Positions 25,845 to 35,794 of a stretch of DNA of 64,000 nucleotides are shown piece by piece. This DNA comes from DATENM01 sp045807725 (lineage in GTDB: Bacteria; Acidobacteriota; Blastocatellia; UBA7656). Both the position numbers and the translations under genes were made by a program. Location: the NCBI GenBank assembly GCA_045807725.1, contig JBJMGV010000133.1, positions 22,764 to 86,763 on the forward strand. Reading direction: 5' to 3'. The notes under the pieces were generated by a model. It was given only the letters and a program-made list of their open reading frames with translations, had not been told where the DNA came from and ran no database searches. The first letter of the stretch is position 1. Every line of letters starts with the position of its first letter.

Positions 25845-27249
25845 ATTCAGTCTCCCAGTTGCGCACGTCAACGAAATGGCCGGCAAGGGCGGCGGCGGCG
25901 GCCATCGCCGGACTCACCAGATGCGTGCGACCGCCGCGACCCTGACGGCCCTCGAAGTTGCGATTTGAAGTCGAGGCGCAGCGTTCGCCCGGCTGCAAGA
26001 TGTCCGGGTTCATCCCCAGGCACATGCTGCAACCCGACTCGCGCCAGTCGAAGCCGGCGGCTTTGAATACCTCATCGAGTCCTTCAGCTTCGGCCTGCCG
26101 CTTGATCGCTTGCGAGCCGGGCACGACCATCGCTTGCACGTGCGGGCTGACCTTGCGGCCTTTGGCAATGCGAGCCGCCGCGCGCAAATCTTCGATGCGC
26201 GAGTTGGTGCACGAGCCGATGAAGACGCGGTTGACTTCGACATCTTGAATCGGCACGCCCGGCTCAAGGCCCATATATTCCAACGCGCGCCGCGCCGCTT
26301 TGCGCACGTTCTCGTCCGCCCACGAATCCGGGTCGGGAATCGCTTCGTTGGCGCTGATAACCATGCCGGGACTCGTTCCCCAGCTCACCTGCGGCGCGAG
26401 GCTCGTCACGTCGATCTCTAATTCGCGGTCGAACGCCGCGCCCGCGTCGGTCGGGAGCGTCTTCCAGTAGGCGACGGCTTCATCAAAGGCTTCGCCTTGT
26501 GGGACGAACTCGCGGCCTTCGAGGTAAGCATACGTCACCTCGTCGGGCGCGATCATCCCTGCGCGCGCGCCCGCTTCGATGCTCATATTGCAGACCGTCA
26601 TGCGCTCTTCCATCGTCATTCGCTGAATCGTGTCGCCGGCGTATTCGATGACGTGACCCGTCGCGCCGTCCGTGCCGATGGTGCGGATGATGTAGAGCAC
26701 AACATCTTTCGCGGTGACGCCGCGCGGCAGTTGGCCGCCGACGCTAATGCGAAACGTTTTCGGCTTCGATTGCAGCAGGCATTGCGTAGCCAGTACGTGT
26801 TCGACTTCGCTAGTGCCTATGCCAAAGGCGAGCGCGCCGAACGCGCCGTGCGTCGAAGTGTGACTATCGCCACAAACAATCGTCAGGCCCGGACGCGTGA
26901 TGCCAAGCTCAGGCCCAATGACATGTACGATGCCTTGATCGGGGCTGTCTAGTCCGTAGAGCCTTATGTCAAACTCGCGGCAGTTGTCTTCGAGGGTCTG
27001 AATCTGCGTCTTCGCAATCTCGTCAACGATGGGTAGCTTTCGGCTCCAGGTCGGCACGTTGTGATCCATCGTCGCGTAAGTCAGATCGGGGCGGCGCACG
27101 CGGCGGCCTGCCAGCCGCAGCCCCTCGAAGGCTTGCGGCGACGTGACTTCGTGCACGAGATGGCAGTCAATGTAGAGCAGCGCCGGCTGCCCGTCTTCCT
27201 GGCGCACGACGTGCGCGTCCCAGATTTTTTCAAACAGTGTCTTTGCCAT
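25843..27249 (-). CDS. leuC: 3-isopropylmalate dehydratase large subunit
   Basis: 468 residues, an aconitase-superfamily protein. Its [4Fe-4S] cysteines are visible in FIGSCTNSRIEDLR and in GCSMCLGMNPD. The active-site stretch VCGDSHTSTHGAFGALAFGIGTSEVEHVLATQ is fully typical. It catalyses the isomerisation step of leucine synthesis with LeuD. It is transcribed on the minus strand, upstream of leuD, and 150 bases downstream of the LysR-type gene, which may control it. A 9-mer inverted repeat lies in that gap. Confidence 0.97.
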   Translation of the reverse strand: MAKTLFEKIWDAHVVRQEDGQPALLYIDCHLVHEVTSPQAFEGLRLAGRRVRRPDLTYATMDHNVPTWSRKLPIVDEIAKTQIQTLEDNCREFDIRLYGLDSPDQGIVHVIGPELGITRPGLTIVCGDSHTSTHGAFGALAFGIGTSEVEHVLATQCLLQSKPKTFRISVGGQLPRGVTAKDVVLYIIRTIGTDGATGHVIEYAGDTIQRMTMEERMTVCNMSIEAGARAGMIAPDEVTYAYLEGREFVPQGEAFDEAVAYWKTLPTDAGAAFDRELEIDVTSLAPQVSWGTSPGMVISANEAIPDPDSWADENVRKAARRALEYMGLEPGVPIQDVEVNRVFIGSCTNSRIEDLRAAARIAKGRKVSPHVQAMVVPGSQAIKRQAEAEGLDEVFKAAGFDWRESGCSMCLGMNPDILQPGERCASTSNRNFEGRQGRGGRTHLVSPAMAAAAALAGHFVDVRNWETE

Positions 27250-27333
27250 AGATGATTACTGCCCTTCAAATGAGGCGGCGCAGGTGAATACCAGAGTCTA
27301 CTCGACGCCGCGTTAATATGTCCAAATCTTTCG

Positions 27334-27387
27334 GCCACAGAGTCACGGAGTTAGAAATAAACCTCTGAGCCTCTGTGGCTCTGTGGC
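27334..27387. repeat. Opposed 9-mer repeats, unit CTCTGTGGC
   Basis: Left arm 27334-27350 (GCCACAGAGTCACGGAG) and right arm 27363-27387 (CTCTGAGCC, TCTGTGGCT, CTGTGGC) are imperfect reverse complements with a 12-base loop. It lies just past the LysR stop codon, so it may act as its terminator, but no T-run follows. Confidence 0.75.
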
Positions 27388-27399
27388 TAATCATAGTCA

Positions 27400-28317
27400 T
27401 CAACGATCCGGCTGATAGAGGTAGCGGCCCTTGCGTTCGTGGGCCATCGCTTCGGCGACTTTCAAGAACGCCCGCGCCGCGTGCGACAGGCTGGCGTTCT
27501 TGCGATAGACCAGGCGCAGCTTGCGCTCGATGCGCAGCTCGCGCACGGGGATGCGCACCAGCTCCCGGCGCGCGATCTCCGTTTCAACGCAGATGCCCGG
27601 CACCAGCGCCACGCCCGTACCGCTCGACACAAACCGCTTGATGGCTTCAATCGTCGGCAGCTCGACATCCATATTGAGCGGCGTCTTGTGGCGCTTGAAC
27701 GCTTGAATCACTTTCGCGCGGTAGGGCGACTGCACGTTGTGGGCGACGAAGGTTTCCGCGCCGAGCTGGCGTATGCTGACTTGCCGCGACGAAGCGAGCG
27801 GATGCTTGGGATTAACGATGAAGACCAGCTCATCGTTGTAAACGACGATGGAGCGCAGTTGCGGCTCTTCGGGGTTGAACGACAGCACGGCCATCTCGAC
27901 CGTGTGCTTCAACACGTCAGCCGGAATGCGGCTGGCAAGCGAACGATGCACGGTGACTTTGATCGTCGGATACAGGCGACGAAATTCGGCCAGCGCCGGC
28001 AGCAGATAAAGGCAGGTGAACTCGTTGGCCGCTATGGCCAGTTTGCCCTGATGCATCTCGCGCAGCTCTTTCAACGCGGTGCGCGCCTCGCCGCGCAGGT
28101 TCAAGAGCTTCTGTGCGTACTCCTGCAATAACTGGCCGGCATCGGTGAGCGTGCCGTCGCGCGACGAGCGGTCGAACAGCGCCTCGCCGATTTCGCGTTC
28201 GAGCTTACGAATCGCCTGGCTGACCGCCGGCTGCGTGCGGTAGAGCTTTTCGGCGGCGCGCGAAAAACTGCCCTCGCGCGCCACGGTCAGGAAGATTTCC
28301 AGTTGAAACAGGTCCAT
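27400..28317 (-). CDS. LysR-type transcriptional regulator, candidate regulator of leucine genes
   Basis: 305 residues, standard LysR length. The N-terminal winged helix-turn-helix reads MDLFQLEIFLTVAREGSFS and RAAEKLYRTQPAVSQAIRKL. Residues 90-295 form the periplasmic-binding-protein-like effector domain (KLAIAANEFTCLYLLPALAEF; GTGVALVPGICVETEI). It is divergent from leuA (160 bases) and upstream of leuC on the same strand, so it sits in the middle of the leu cluster. By LysR custom it should bind the shared leuA/lysR intergenic region. Its effector, perhaps a leucine-pathway intermediate, is inference. Confidence 0.93.
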   Translation of the reverse strand: MDLFQLEIFLTVAREGSFSRAAEKLYRTQPAVSQAIRKLEREIGEALFDRSSRDGTLTDAGQLLQEYAQKLLNLRGEARTALKELREMHQGKLAIAANEFTCLYLLPALAEFRRLYPTIKVTVHRSLASRIPADVLKHTVEMAVLSFNPEEPQLRSIVVYNDELVFIVNPKHPLASSRQVSIRQLGAETFVAHNVQSPYRAKVIQAFKRHKTPLNMDVELPTIEAIKRFVSSGTGVALVPGICVETEIARRELVRIPVRELRIERKLRLVYRKNASLSHAARAFLKVAEAMAHERKGRYLYQPDR

Positions 28318-28358
28318 CTCGTGCCTATTAGCGAAACTTTGCCGGCCAGCCGGCGCTG

Positions 28359-28388
28359 ATTATATCATAAGCAAAAATGTATACAACT
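28359..28388 (-). promoter_or_regulatory. Probable promoter of the LysR gene
   Basis: On the minus strand a perfect TATAAT (complement of 28359-28364) is preceded at 16 bases by TTGTAT. The surrounding region is unusually AT-rich for this genome. It lies 42 bases from the LysR ATG. Confidence 0.6.
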
Positions 28389-28403
28389 CTAAAAATTATA
28401 ACT

Positions 28404-28433
28404 TTGACTTTGGCCTCGCGGCGCGCTTACGAT
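28404..28433 (+). promoter_or_regulatory. Probable promoter of leuA
   Basis: TTGACT at 28404-28409, an 18-base spacer, and TACGAT at 28428-28433, with the leuA ATG 43 bases further on. The short leader has no room for a leucine attenuator peptide or T-box. Overlapping AT-rich sequence just upstream (28357-28403) is the likely LysR operator. Confidence 0.5.
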
Positions 28434-28476
28434 TGGCGCGATACGCCACCATTCAAATCGAGGAGAAGAGTTCAAG

Positions 28477-29646
<1,170 letters not shown>

Positions 29647-29684
29647 TCTGTTTGCGTGCAACGGTCGCTCAAGACCAAAAGCAT

Positions 29685-29717
29685 GGCCCACGTCCTCGGA
29701 TGTGGGCCGCTTTGTTT
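29685..29717 (+). terminator. Hairpin between leuA and leuB, possible terminator or attenuator
   Basis: GGCCCACGTCC at 29685-29695 pairs with GGATGTGGGCC at 29698-29708 with one G-T wobble and is followed by TTTGTTT. It could reduce read-through from leuA into leuB, 36 bases before the leuB start. Confidence 0.5.
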
Positions 29718-29752
29718 GACGAGTCCCAATCATCACGGATACAACTGACGCT

Positions 29753-30808
29753 ATGCAGATCAACATCACTGTGCTGCCCGGCGACGGCATCGGCCCCGAA
29801 GTGACCGCTGAAGCCGTGCGCGTACTCGAAGCCATCGCCACAAAATTCAATCACGAACTTACCTACACGACCGAGAAGATCGGCGGCGTGGCGATCAATG
29901 AATTCAACAACCCGTTGCCGGATCAGACGCTCGCTGCGTGTTTGGACTCGAAAGCGGTGCTGCTGGGCGCGGTCGGCCATCCTGATTTCGATAATCACCC
30001 GCCGCACCTGCGCCCCGAAGCCGGATTGTTGAAGATTCGCAACGCGCTCGGCGCTTACGCCAACCTGCGGCCCGCGCGCTTGTTCACGGCGCTTGCGGAC
30101 GCCTCGCCGCTCAAGGCCAGTGTAATTCAAGGCACAGATATGCTGATTGTCCGCGAGCTGCTCGGCGGTCTTTACTTCGGCCAGCCGCGCGGCGCGGACA
30201 GCGAGGCCGCGTTCAACACGATGCGCTACAGCGCAGCGGAAGTTGAGCGCATCACGCGCGTCGCCTTCGAGTTGGCGCGCAAGCGGCGGCGCAAAGTGAC
30301 TTCGGTTGATAAATCGAACGTGCTCGAAGTCTCGCGCCTCTGGCGGCAGACAGTAATTCAAATCGCTAAAGATTACCCCGACGTGACGCTTGAGCATCAA
30401 CTGGTGGACTCGTGCGCGATGGCGCTGGTGACAAGGCCGGCGAGCTTTGACGTGATCCTCACCGAAAATATGTTCGGCGATATTCTCTCGGACGAAGCTG
30501 GCGCGGTGGTCGGCTCATTAGGGTTGCTGGCGTCGGCGAGCACGGGCGGGCCGGTCGGATTATATGAGCCGGTGCACGGCTCTGCGCCTGACATCGCGGG
30601 GCGCGGCATCGCTAATCCTCTTGGCGCGATTCTATCCGCCGCGATGATGCTGCGCTATTCGTTCGACCTTGAGCGCGAAGCCGCGAGCATCGAAGACGCC
30701 GTTGAACGTACGCTTGTTGCTGGCTACCGCACAGGCGATCTGGCATCGAGCGAGCCGTCGGTCAGCACGACCGAGATGGGCCAGCGCGTCATTGAGCGAC
30801 TCGCCTGA
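29753..30808 (+). CDS. leuB: 3-isopropylmalate dehydrogenase
   Basis: 351 residues, the usual length. It contains the isocitrate/isopropylmalate dehydrogenase hallmarks: VLPGDGIGPEV at the N-terminus, LLIVRELLGGLYFGQPRG-like substrate loop (MLIVRELLGGLYFGQPRG), KSNVLEVSRLWR, and the signature NMFGDILSDEAGAVVGSLGL. The NAD-binding loop includes EPVHGSAPDIAGRGIANPLG, with the residues of an NAD-type enzyme. It oxidatively decarboxylates 3-isopropylmalate in leucine synthesis. It follows leuA on the same strand with a hairpin in the 106-base gap. Confidence 0.96.
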   Translation: MQINITVLPGDGIGPEVTAEAVRVLEAIATKFNHELTYTTEKIGGVAINEFNNPLPDQTLAACLDSKAVLLGAVGHPDFDNHPPHLRPEAGLLKIRNALGAYANLRPARLFTALADASPLKASVIQGTDMLIVRELLGGLYFGQPRGADSEAAFNTMRYSAAEVERITRVAFELARKRRRKVTSVDKSNVLEVSRLWRQTVIQIAKDYPDVTLEHQLVDSCAMALVTRPASFDVILTENMFGDILSDEAGAVVGSLGLLASASTGGPVGLYEPVHGSAPDIAGRGIANPLGAILSAAMMLRYSFDLEREAASIEDAVERTLVAGYRTGDLASSEPSVSTTEMGQRVIERLA

Positions 30809-30832
30809 TTGAGCGCCTAATCAAGCGTTTAT

Positions 30833-33775
30833 TTACTCTCTCCTCTTTTTGCGAGCGTCGAGCAAACGACTGGCGAGCGGTGTGTCTTGCGCTGGCGCGG
30901 TTGCGGATGGTCTTGCCACTGCGTCTGCGGGCTGTGGCGGCTTGCTGACTTTACTGACTTGCGCGCCATTGTCCGCTGCCGCAGTGCGCTGTGTGATTTC
31001 GATCACAGGCGTCGGCGCGGCGGCAGTTATTTCAACAGGCGCATCGTTCAGGCGGACACGCGAACGCGCTTCTTTCAAGCCGGCCAGCGACGCAGCGGCT
31101 TCTGAGTCAAGGGCGAGCGGCACGCGGCGGCGCAGTCTTGATCGAACCCACTCGCGCGCCTGTTCGATCTGCTCGCGTGACAGGTGAACGCGCCTGAGTC
31201 CTACGTCGAGTGGCAACAACAGCAGCGCCACAAGCATCAACGCCTGCCATATCTCGTGCGGAATGGTGCGCGCCGCGCGCCTCTCGAATAAGTTAATCTC
31301 GCTTGCTTGTGGCGCATCACCCGTCAGCGCCGATAGGCTTGCGCCGCCGGTCGCTTCGCTGATTTGAGCGAGCAGGTTCGTGTCCGATGCGACGATGCTG
31401 AATTCGGGCGAATAGGAATTGACCGCGCCGGTGACGGGCGCAGGCGCACCACCTTCTTCGCTGACGCTGGCCAGATACGCGCCGCGCAATGTCGCCGGAA
31501 AATCGCCTTCGTAGCGGCCTGCTGCGGTCTGCTCTAACGGAATGTCGGTGGCGGTGAAGTCGGGCGCGATGATGTGGGCCTTGAGCCGCAGGTCGTTTTT
31601 GAACTCGCCTTCGGCGCTGGCCGCTTCGACGGTGACGTGGCCGCGCCCGGCGTTGATCTCGACACGAGGCTGCAACTCGGTCGAACCCTGTCGCCGCAAC
31701 ACGTCTCTTAAGGCTTGCGTCCAGAACTGGCCGAAGCCCGACCAGTTCATCCACTGCGCGGCCCAACGCGACTTGGCATCCGACGTGAACGCCGCCGCGC
31801 GACCCAGTCCATATTGCCACACGGCGTAGACCGGATCATCTTTGTCGGACATCAACGCGGTGATCGCCGGTGATTTCACCGGGTCGCGCTCGGCTGTGCC
31901 GACGTAGCCGCCGAGCTGCGGCGCGCTCGTCCAATCAATGCCGTTGGTCGCTTGCGATGCGCGCACGAAGCGCGGCACGAACGGCTCTTCGATGATTGTT
32001 GACTTCGACGCCAGGAAGGCTTCGCGCGTGAAGATGCGCGGCAGCTTGTCGGGCGTGTCCGCCGCATAGAAGCGACCGCCGCCGACATCCGCCAGAAACT
32101 TCATCGTGTCGAAATCAGGATCATCACCGAGCGCGACCGTTGACAACGTCATACCGGCCTCGCGCACGCTGCGAGCGATGCCGCGAAAATCGCCCGGCTC
32201 GCTCTGGCCGTCCGACATCACGATGATGTGTTTGATCTGCGCGTCGCTCGCCTGTAGCCAGTCGTAAGCCATCTTGATGCCGGGATACATATTCGTGCCG
32301 CCGAGCGCCTGAATCGTGCCGATCTTGTCAATGATCGCTTTCTTGTCTTCGACCTTGGTGAGATTGACAACCGCGTAAGCATCGCTGTCGAAGGCGATGA
32401 CGCCGACTGAATCACGCTCGGATAAAAAGTCAACGGTCGCAGAACTGGCTTCCAGAGCCATTTCGATCTTGCTGCCGAGCATCGACCCGGACTTGTCGAT
32501 GACCAGCGCGATGGCGAGCGCCGGAAAATGTTTCTTCTGCCGCACGTCGAGCGATACGGGCAGGACTTCTTCAACGGGCGTCTTGTAATAGCCGCCCGGC
32601 CCGAAGCTCTGATCGCCGCCGATCATCACAAAGCCGCCGCCGAGGTCACGCACATAACTCTGCACCATCTTCATCTGCGCCGGTGTCATCACGGAGGCGG
32701 GCACATTGTCGTAGATCACCAGATCATAATTCTGAAAGCCGGCAAGCGTCGTCGGCACAGCGGCAGCCGCGCGAACATCGGCGACGAAGCTGCCTTCGGC
32801 GAGCACGCGCAACACGCCCTGCGAAGGCGACGGGTCGCCGTAGAGGTAGAGCGTTTTCGGCTTGCCTTCGACGATGGCAAACGCCTCGCGCGTGTTGTTT
32901 TGTTGGAAGGTGTCGGCGTTGATGGCTTCGACTTCGGCGCGGTAGGTGAAGAAGCCTTTCTGTTCGACGCGCTGCGGCAGAATGAAAACGTTTTCGCCTG
33001 ATGCCGTGAGCTGCACACCGCGTTCGGAGACGACAGAGTCGTTGCGGTAAACGCGCAATGTCGCTTCGGTGTCGCGCGTGCTGTCAATCGTCACTTTCAA
33101 GTCGAACGATTCGCCTTCGGCGAGTTGTGGCGGCGCGTCGAGTTCACGAATGGCAATCTCGCCGCGCGCTTCGTTGCGCGCCGTCGTCGTGTTGATCGAG
33201 CGCGTGAAGACTTCCACACCCGAAGCCCGCAGCAGTTGCGCTTCCTGGCCGGCGCTTTCGAGATTCTCGTTGCCGTCCGAGATCAACACCAATCGGCCCG
33301 TCGCGTCTTCTGGCACGAGCGCGGCGGCCAATCGCAACGCCGCCGCGATGTCCGTGTAATCGCGCGGCGGGTTCGAGGCAATCTCCTTGATGCGCCAATC
33401 GCCGAGCGTCTCTTTGCGAGTCGGCGCAAGCTCGACCGCCGGCTCGCGCCCGAAGGCGACGACGCCAACGTAATCGCGCGGCCCTGCGCGATTGATCTCC
33501 GCGTTGATGGCGTCAAGCACAGCCGCGCGCGAATCCTGCGCGACGCTCGCCGACACGTCTACGAGAAACAACAGCGCCACGTCGCGCGACGACGACCGAA
33601 CTCGCAAGCCCGCGAGCGCAAGCACCGTGAGCAACACGATGACGACGCGAACGACAAGGCTCGCGCGCCCGCGCTGCCGTGATAGATTTGCCAGGCTGTG
33701 ACGGGCGAAGTAGACCGCCAGCGGTATCAACGCCAACAGCACGAGCGCCCAAGGATTAGTGAATTCAATCTTCAT
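30833..33775 (-). CDS. Large membrane protein with two von Willebrand A domains and a glutamine-amidotransferase-like domain
   Basis: 980 residues. Two N-terminal membrane helices (residues 9-25 and 40-60) precede a VWA domain whose MIDAS motif is DVSAS. A beta domain and a glutamine-amidotransferase-like region follow (KTLYLYGDPSPSQGVLRVL; GGGFVMIGGDQSFGPGGYY). A second VWA domain carries DKSGSMLGS and NMYPGIKMAYDWL. Another beta-sandwich and a third membrane helix near 830 precede a disordered Pro/Ala-rich tail. The family is a relative of the BatA/BatB aerotolerance proteins, usually near MoxR ATPase and DUF58 genes, but neither is seen here. Its ATG lies inside an ATTCAGG heptamer repeat that also spans the stop codon of the upstream gene, so translation is probably coupled. 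Confidence 0.87.
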   Translation of the reverse strand: MKIEFTNPWALVLLALIPLAVYFARHSLANLSRQRGRASLVVRVVIVLLTVLALAGLRVRSSSRDVALLFLVDVSASVAQDSRAAVLDAINAEINRAGPRDYVGVVAFGREPAVELAPTRKETLGDWRIKEIASNPPRDYTDIAAALRLAAALVPEDATGRLVLISDGNENLESAGQEAQLLRASGVEVFTRSINTTTARNEARGEIAIRELDAPPQLAEGESFDLKVTIDSTRDTEATLRVYRNDSVVSERGVQLTASGENVFILPQRVEQKGFFTYRAEVEAINADTFQQNNTREAFAIVEGKPKTLYLYGDPSPSQGVLRVLAEGSFVADVRAAAAVPTTLAGFQNYDLVIYDNVPASVMTPAQMKMVQSYVRDLGGGFVMIGGDQSFGPGGYYKTPVEEVLPVSLDVRQKKHFPALAIALVIDKSGSMLGSKIEMALEASSATVDFLSERDSVGVIAFDSDAYAVVNLTKVEDKKAIIDKIGTIQALGGTNMYPGIKMAYDWLQASDAQIKHIIVMSDGQSEPGDFRGIARSVREAGMTLSTVALGDDPDFDTMKFLADVGGGRFYAADTPDKLPRIFTREAFLASKSTIIEEPFVPRFVRASQATNGIDWTSAPQLGGYVGTAERDPVKSPAITALMSDKDDPVYAVWQYGLGRAAAFTSDAKSRWAAQWMNWSGFGQFWTQALRDVLRRQGSTELQPRVEINAGRGHVTVEAASAEGEFKNDLRLKAHIIAPDFTATDIPLEQTAAGRYEGDFPATLRGAYLASVSEEGGAPAPVTGAVNSYSPEFSIVASDTNLLAQISEATGGASLSALTGDAPQASEINLFERRAARTIPHEIWQALMLVALLLLPLDVGLRRVHLSREQIEQAREWVRSRLRRRVPLALDSEAAASLAGLKEARSRVRLNDAPVEITAAAPTPVIEITQRTAAADNGAQVSKVSKPPQPADAVARPSATAPAQDTPLASRLLDARKKRRE

Positions 33776-33798
33776 TCAGGATTCGGGATTCAGGATTC
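33774..33798. repeat. Heptamer repeat, unit ATTCAGG, joining two reading frames
   Basis: Three and a half units (ATTCAGG, ATTCGGG, ATTCAGG, ATTC). Read on the minus strand it runs from the stop codon of the 612-residue BatA-like gene into the start codon of the 980-residue VWA gene. Confidence 0.85.
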
Positions 33799-35636
33799 TA
33801 TGCGGCGATTCTTCTGTGATATACCCACCACTCGAACGAGAGCATGACGAGCGCCGCGAGCGCCAGCCAGCGCCACGCTTCACGCTCGGTCTTGAACGTC
33901 TCGACCTGACCGCTCACTTCGCCGGTTCTGGTCTTGATGGCGTCGCTCGGCGCAGTGTTGGATTCCGCCTCGCTCAACAAACTGGCCGCGAATGGCGGCG
34001 CGTCTTTCACTTGATACAAGCCGGCGCGCAGCGTGTCGGCAAACGCAATCGTGCCATCGTGCGCCGCGACGGTTTGCCCGTCACCGCTGGGCAGATCAAT
34101 CGCGGCTTGTGATTCGGTCGTGCGAATGATGATCGGCTGGCCCGTGCGCACGGTGCGTTCACTGGCCGGCGTGTCGCGCCCCGTCAGCCACGCCATCGCG
34201 TTCGCCAACAAGATCGGAAACTCAACCTTGAGCGGCAGGTCGCTCTGCGTTAAATCAAAGCCGATCATCGCCACGCGGCGCGAACGGTCTTCGCCGGCGA
34301 TGATCATCGCGTCACTGGCGGCGCTGACGATAGGCCGCAGCCACGATGACGCCTCGCGTTGCGTCATCGCTTCGACGTGAACGTCTGCGTAATTCAGATA
34401 ACTATTCAGCGGGTGGCCGCGATCAATCGAAGTAATCTCCGGTCGCGGCGCGCTCCCGGTCGCGTGCCACCAGCCCGTGACATCCGATGGATTGATCGCA
34501 AGCAAGGGCTTGCCCGATTCAATCACGCTTGCCGGAACCGTGCCGTCTGTGATGACACAATCGAACGAAGCGAGCGGCGCATCCGCATTCACCTTGCGCG
34601 CATCTAACGCGTCGTTGGCGGCGATGGCTTGCAGCAGAAAGAGGTTGTCGCTGAGCACGGCGATGCGCGGGCGACGCGCGTCGGGCAGGTAAGCGTAAGC
34701 GACGTTGTCCGCCGCGAGATCGTCTTCAACGTTGATCTTCAATTCGGCCAGCCCGCCCGACTGCGGCAACGCGTCAAAGACGAGCGCGGCACGATTCTGC
34801 GCGTTGACGTTCAGGCTGCGTGCGTCGGCGAGCTTGCCATCAATGCGTAGCTCGACGCCGAACGATTGATCGCGGTCGCCGAAGTTGGCAACCGAAGCGA
34901 AGAGTTGCTGTCTCGCGCTGCTTGCCGTCGAGCGCGAGTTCATCGCCACGATGCCAACGTTCGATGCGCGGGTTCCTACGCGCACGAAGCGCAAGGCAAC
35001 GTGGCGCGCGGAGTCGTTTGATAAGCCGAGGTCGGAAGCAAGCGGCGCGCTTGCGCCATCGCTGATGATGACGATGCCGGCGTCGCGTTCGGTGCGGGCA
35101 ATCTGTTCAGCCAATCGCACGGCGTCGGTGAGATTGCCCGCCGCGTCTGTCTCTTGGATGTCGTTGATGGCGGTGTTGAGCGCGGCATGATCGGCGGTCA
35201 GTCCCGCGCGCACGCTGACGCGCGAAGAACTTTCAATCACGGCGGCGCGGTCATTGCCGCCGAGTCCCGCGACCATATCGCGCGCCAGTCCTTTGGCTCG
35301 TGCAAGACGCGAGCCTGCGCCTTCATCGCGTGCGCTCATACTGGCGGTCGAGTCAATGATAATGACCGTGCTGCCCGACGCCAGCGAGCGCATCTGGAGC
35401 AGCGGACGAGCCAGCGCGAAGACCAGCGCGGCCAGCGCCACGAGTTGCAGCAACAGCAACAGCGAGCGGCGCAGCTTCTTGAACGGCGCGTTGGCTTCGA
35501 TCTCTTCGAGGGCGCGCTGCCACAAAAAGACGCTCGGCACAACGCGCCGCTTGCGCTTCAGCTTGAGCAGGTAAAAGAAGATGATGATCGCGCCGAGCAG
35601 CAGCCACCACAGCGCGCTTGCCGATAAGAATCTCAT
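33798..35636 (-). CDS. BatA-like membrane protein with von Willebrand A domain
   Basis: 612 residues. The N-terminus is the BatA domain (MRFLSASALWWLLLGAIIIF, then FYLLKLKRKRRVVPSVFLW), with a second helix at about 58-78 (LLLLLQLVALAALVFALARP). The VWA domain then has a partly altered MIDAS, DSTASMS. A beta-rich domain follows, then a class I glutamine-amidotransferase-like segment (ECVITDGTVPASVIESGKPLL-type loop near 325), and a final helix near 590. It is the upstream partner of the 980-residue VWA gene, 22 bases away. Role probably in envelope or protein-complex assembly, as inferred from the family. Confidence 0.85.
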   Translation of the reverse strand: MRFLSASALWWLLLGAIIIFFYLLKLKRKRRVVPSVFLWQRALEEIEANAPFKKLRRSLLLLLQLVALAALVFALARPLLQMRSLASGSTVIIIDSTASMSARDEGAGSRLARAKGLARDMVAGLGGNDRAAVIESSSRVSVRAGLTADHAALNTAINDIQETDAAGNLTDAVRLAEQIARTERDAGIVIISDGASAPLASDLGLSNDSARHVALRFVRVGTRASNVGIVAMNSRSTASSARQQLFASVANFGDRDQSFGVELRIDGKLADARSLNVNAQNRAALVFDALPQSGGLAELKINVEDDLAADNVAYAYLPDARRPRIAVLSDNLFLLQAIAANDALDARKVNADAPLASFDCVITDGTVPASVIESGKPLLAINPSDVTGWWHATGSAPRPEITSIDRGHPLNSYLNYADVHVEAMTQREASSWLRPIVSAASDAMIIAGEDRSRRVAMIGFDLTQSDLPLKVEFPILLANAMAWLTGRDTPASERTVRTGQPIIIRTTESQAAIDLPSGDGQTVAAHDGTIAFADTLRAGLYQVKDAPPFAASLLSEAESNTAPSDAIKTRTGEVSGQVETFKTEREAWRWLALAALVMLSFEWWVYHRRIAA

Positions 35637-35794
35637 AACGAAGTTTCACCCGTGACGAGCCATCCGATTATAGCGGCAATTCGCGGCTGCCGCATTGATC
35701 GACGGATGCAAGCCGCGACTCGTCATACGCTGCGCCGGTCGGCGAGGTTTACGCGCCGCCGCGATTGGATGAGAATAAGTGTGAAGGGTTGGCT

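Noticed and set aside
28434..28476. Leucine leader peptide or T-box before leuA
   Set aside because: The leader from the proposed promoter is only about 40 bases, with no run of leucine codons and no T-box sequence.
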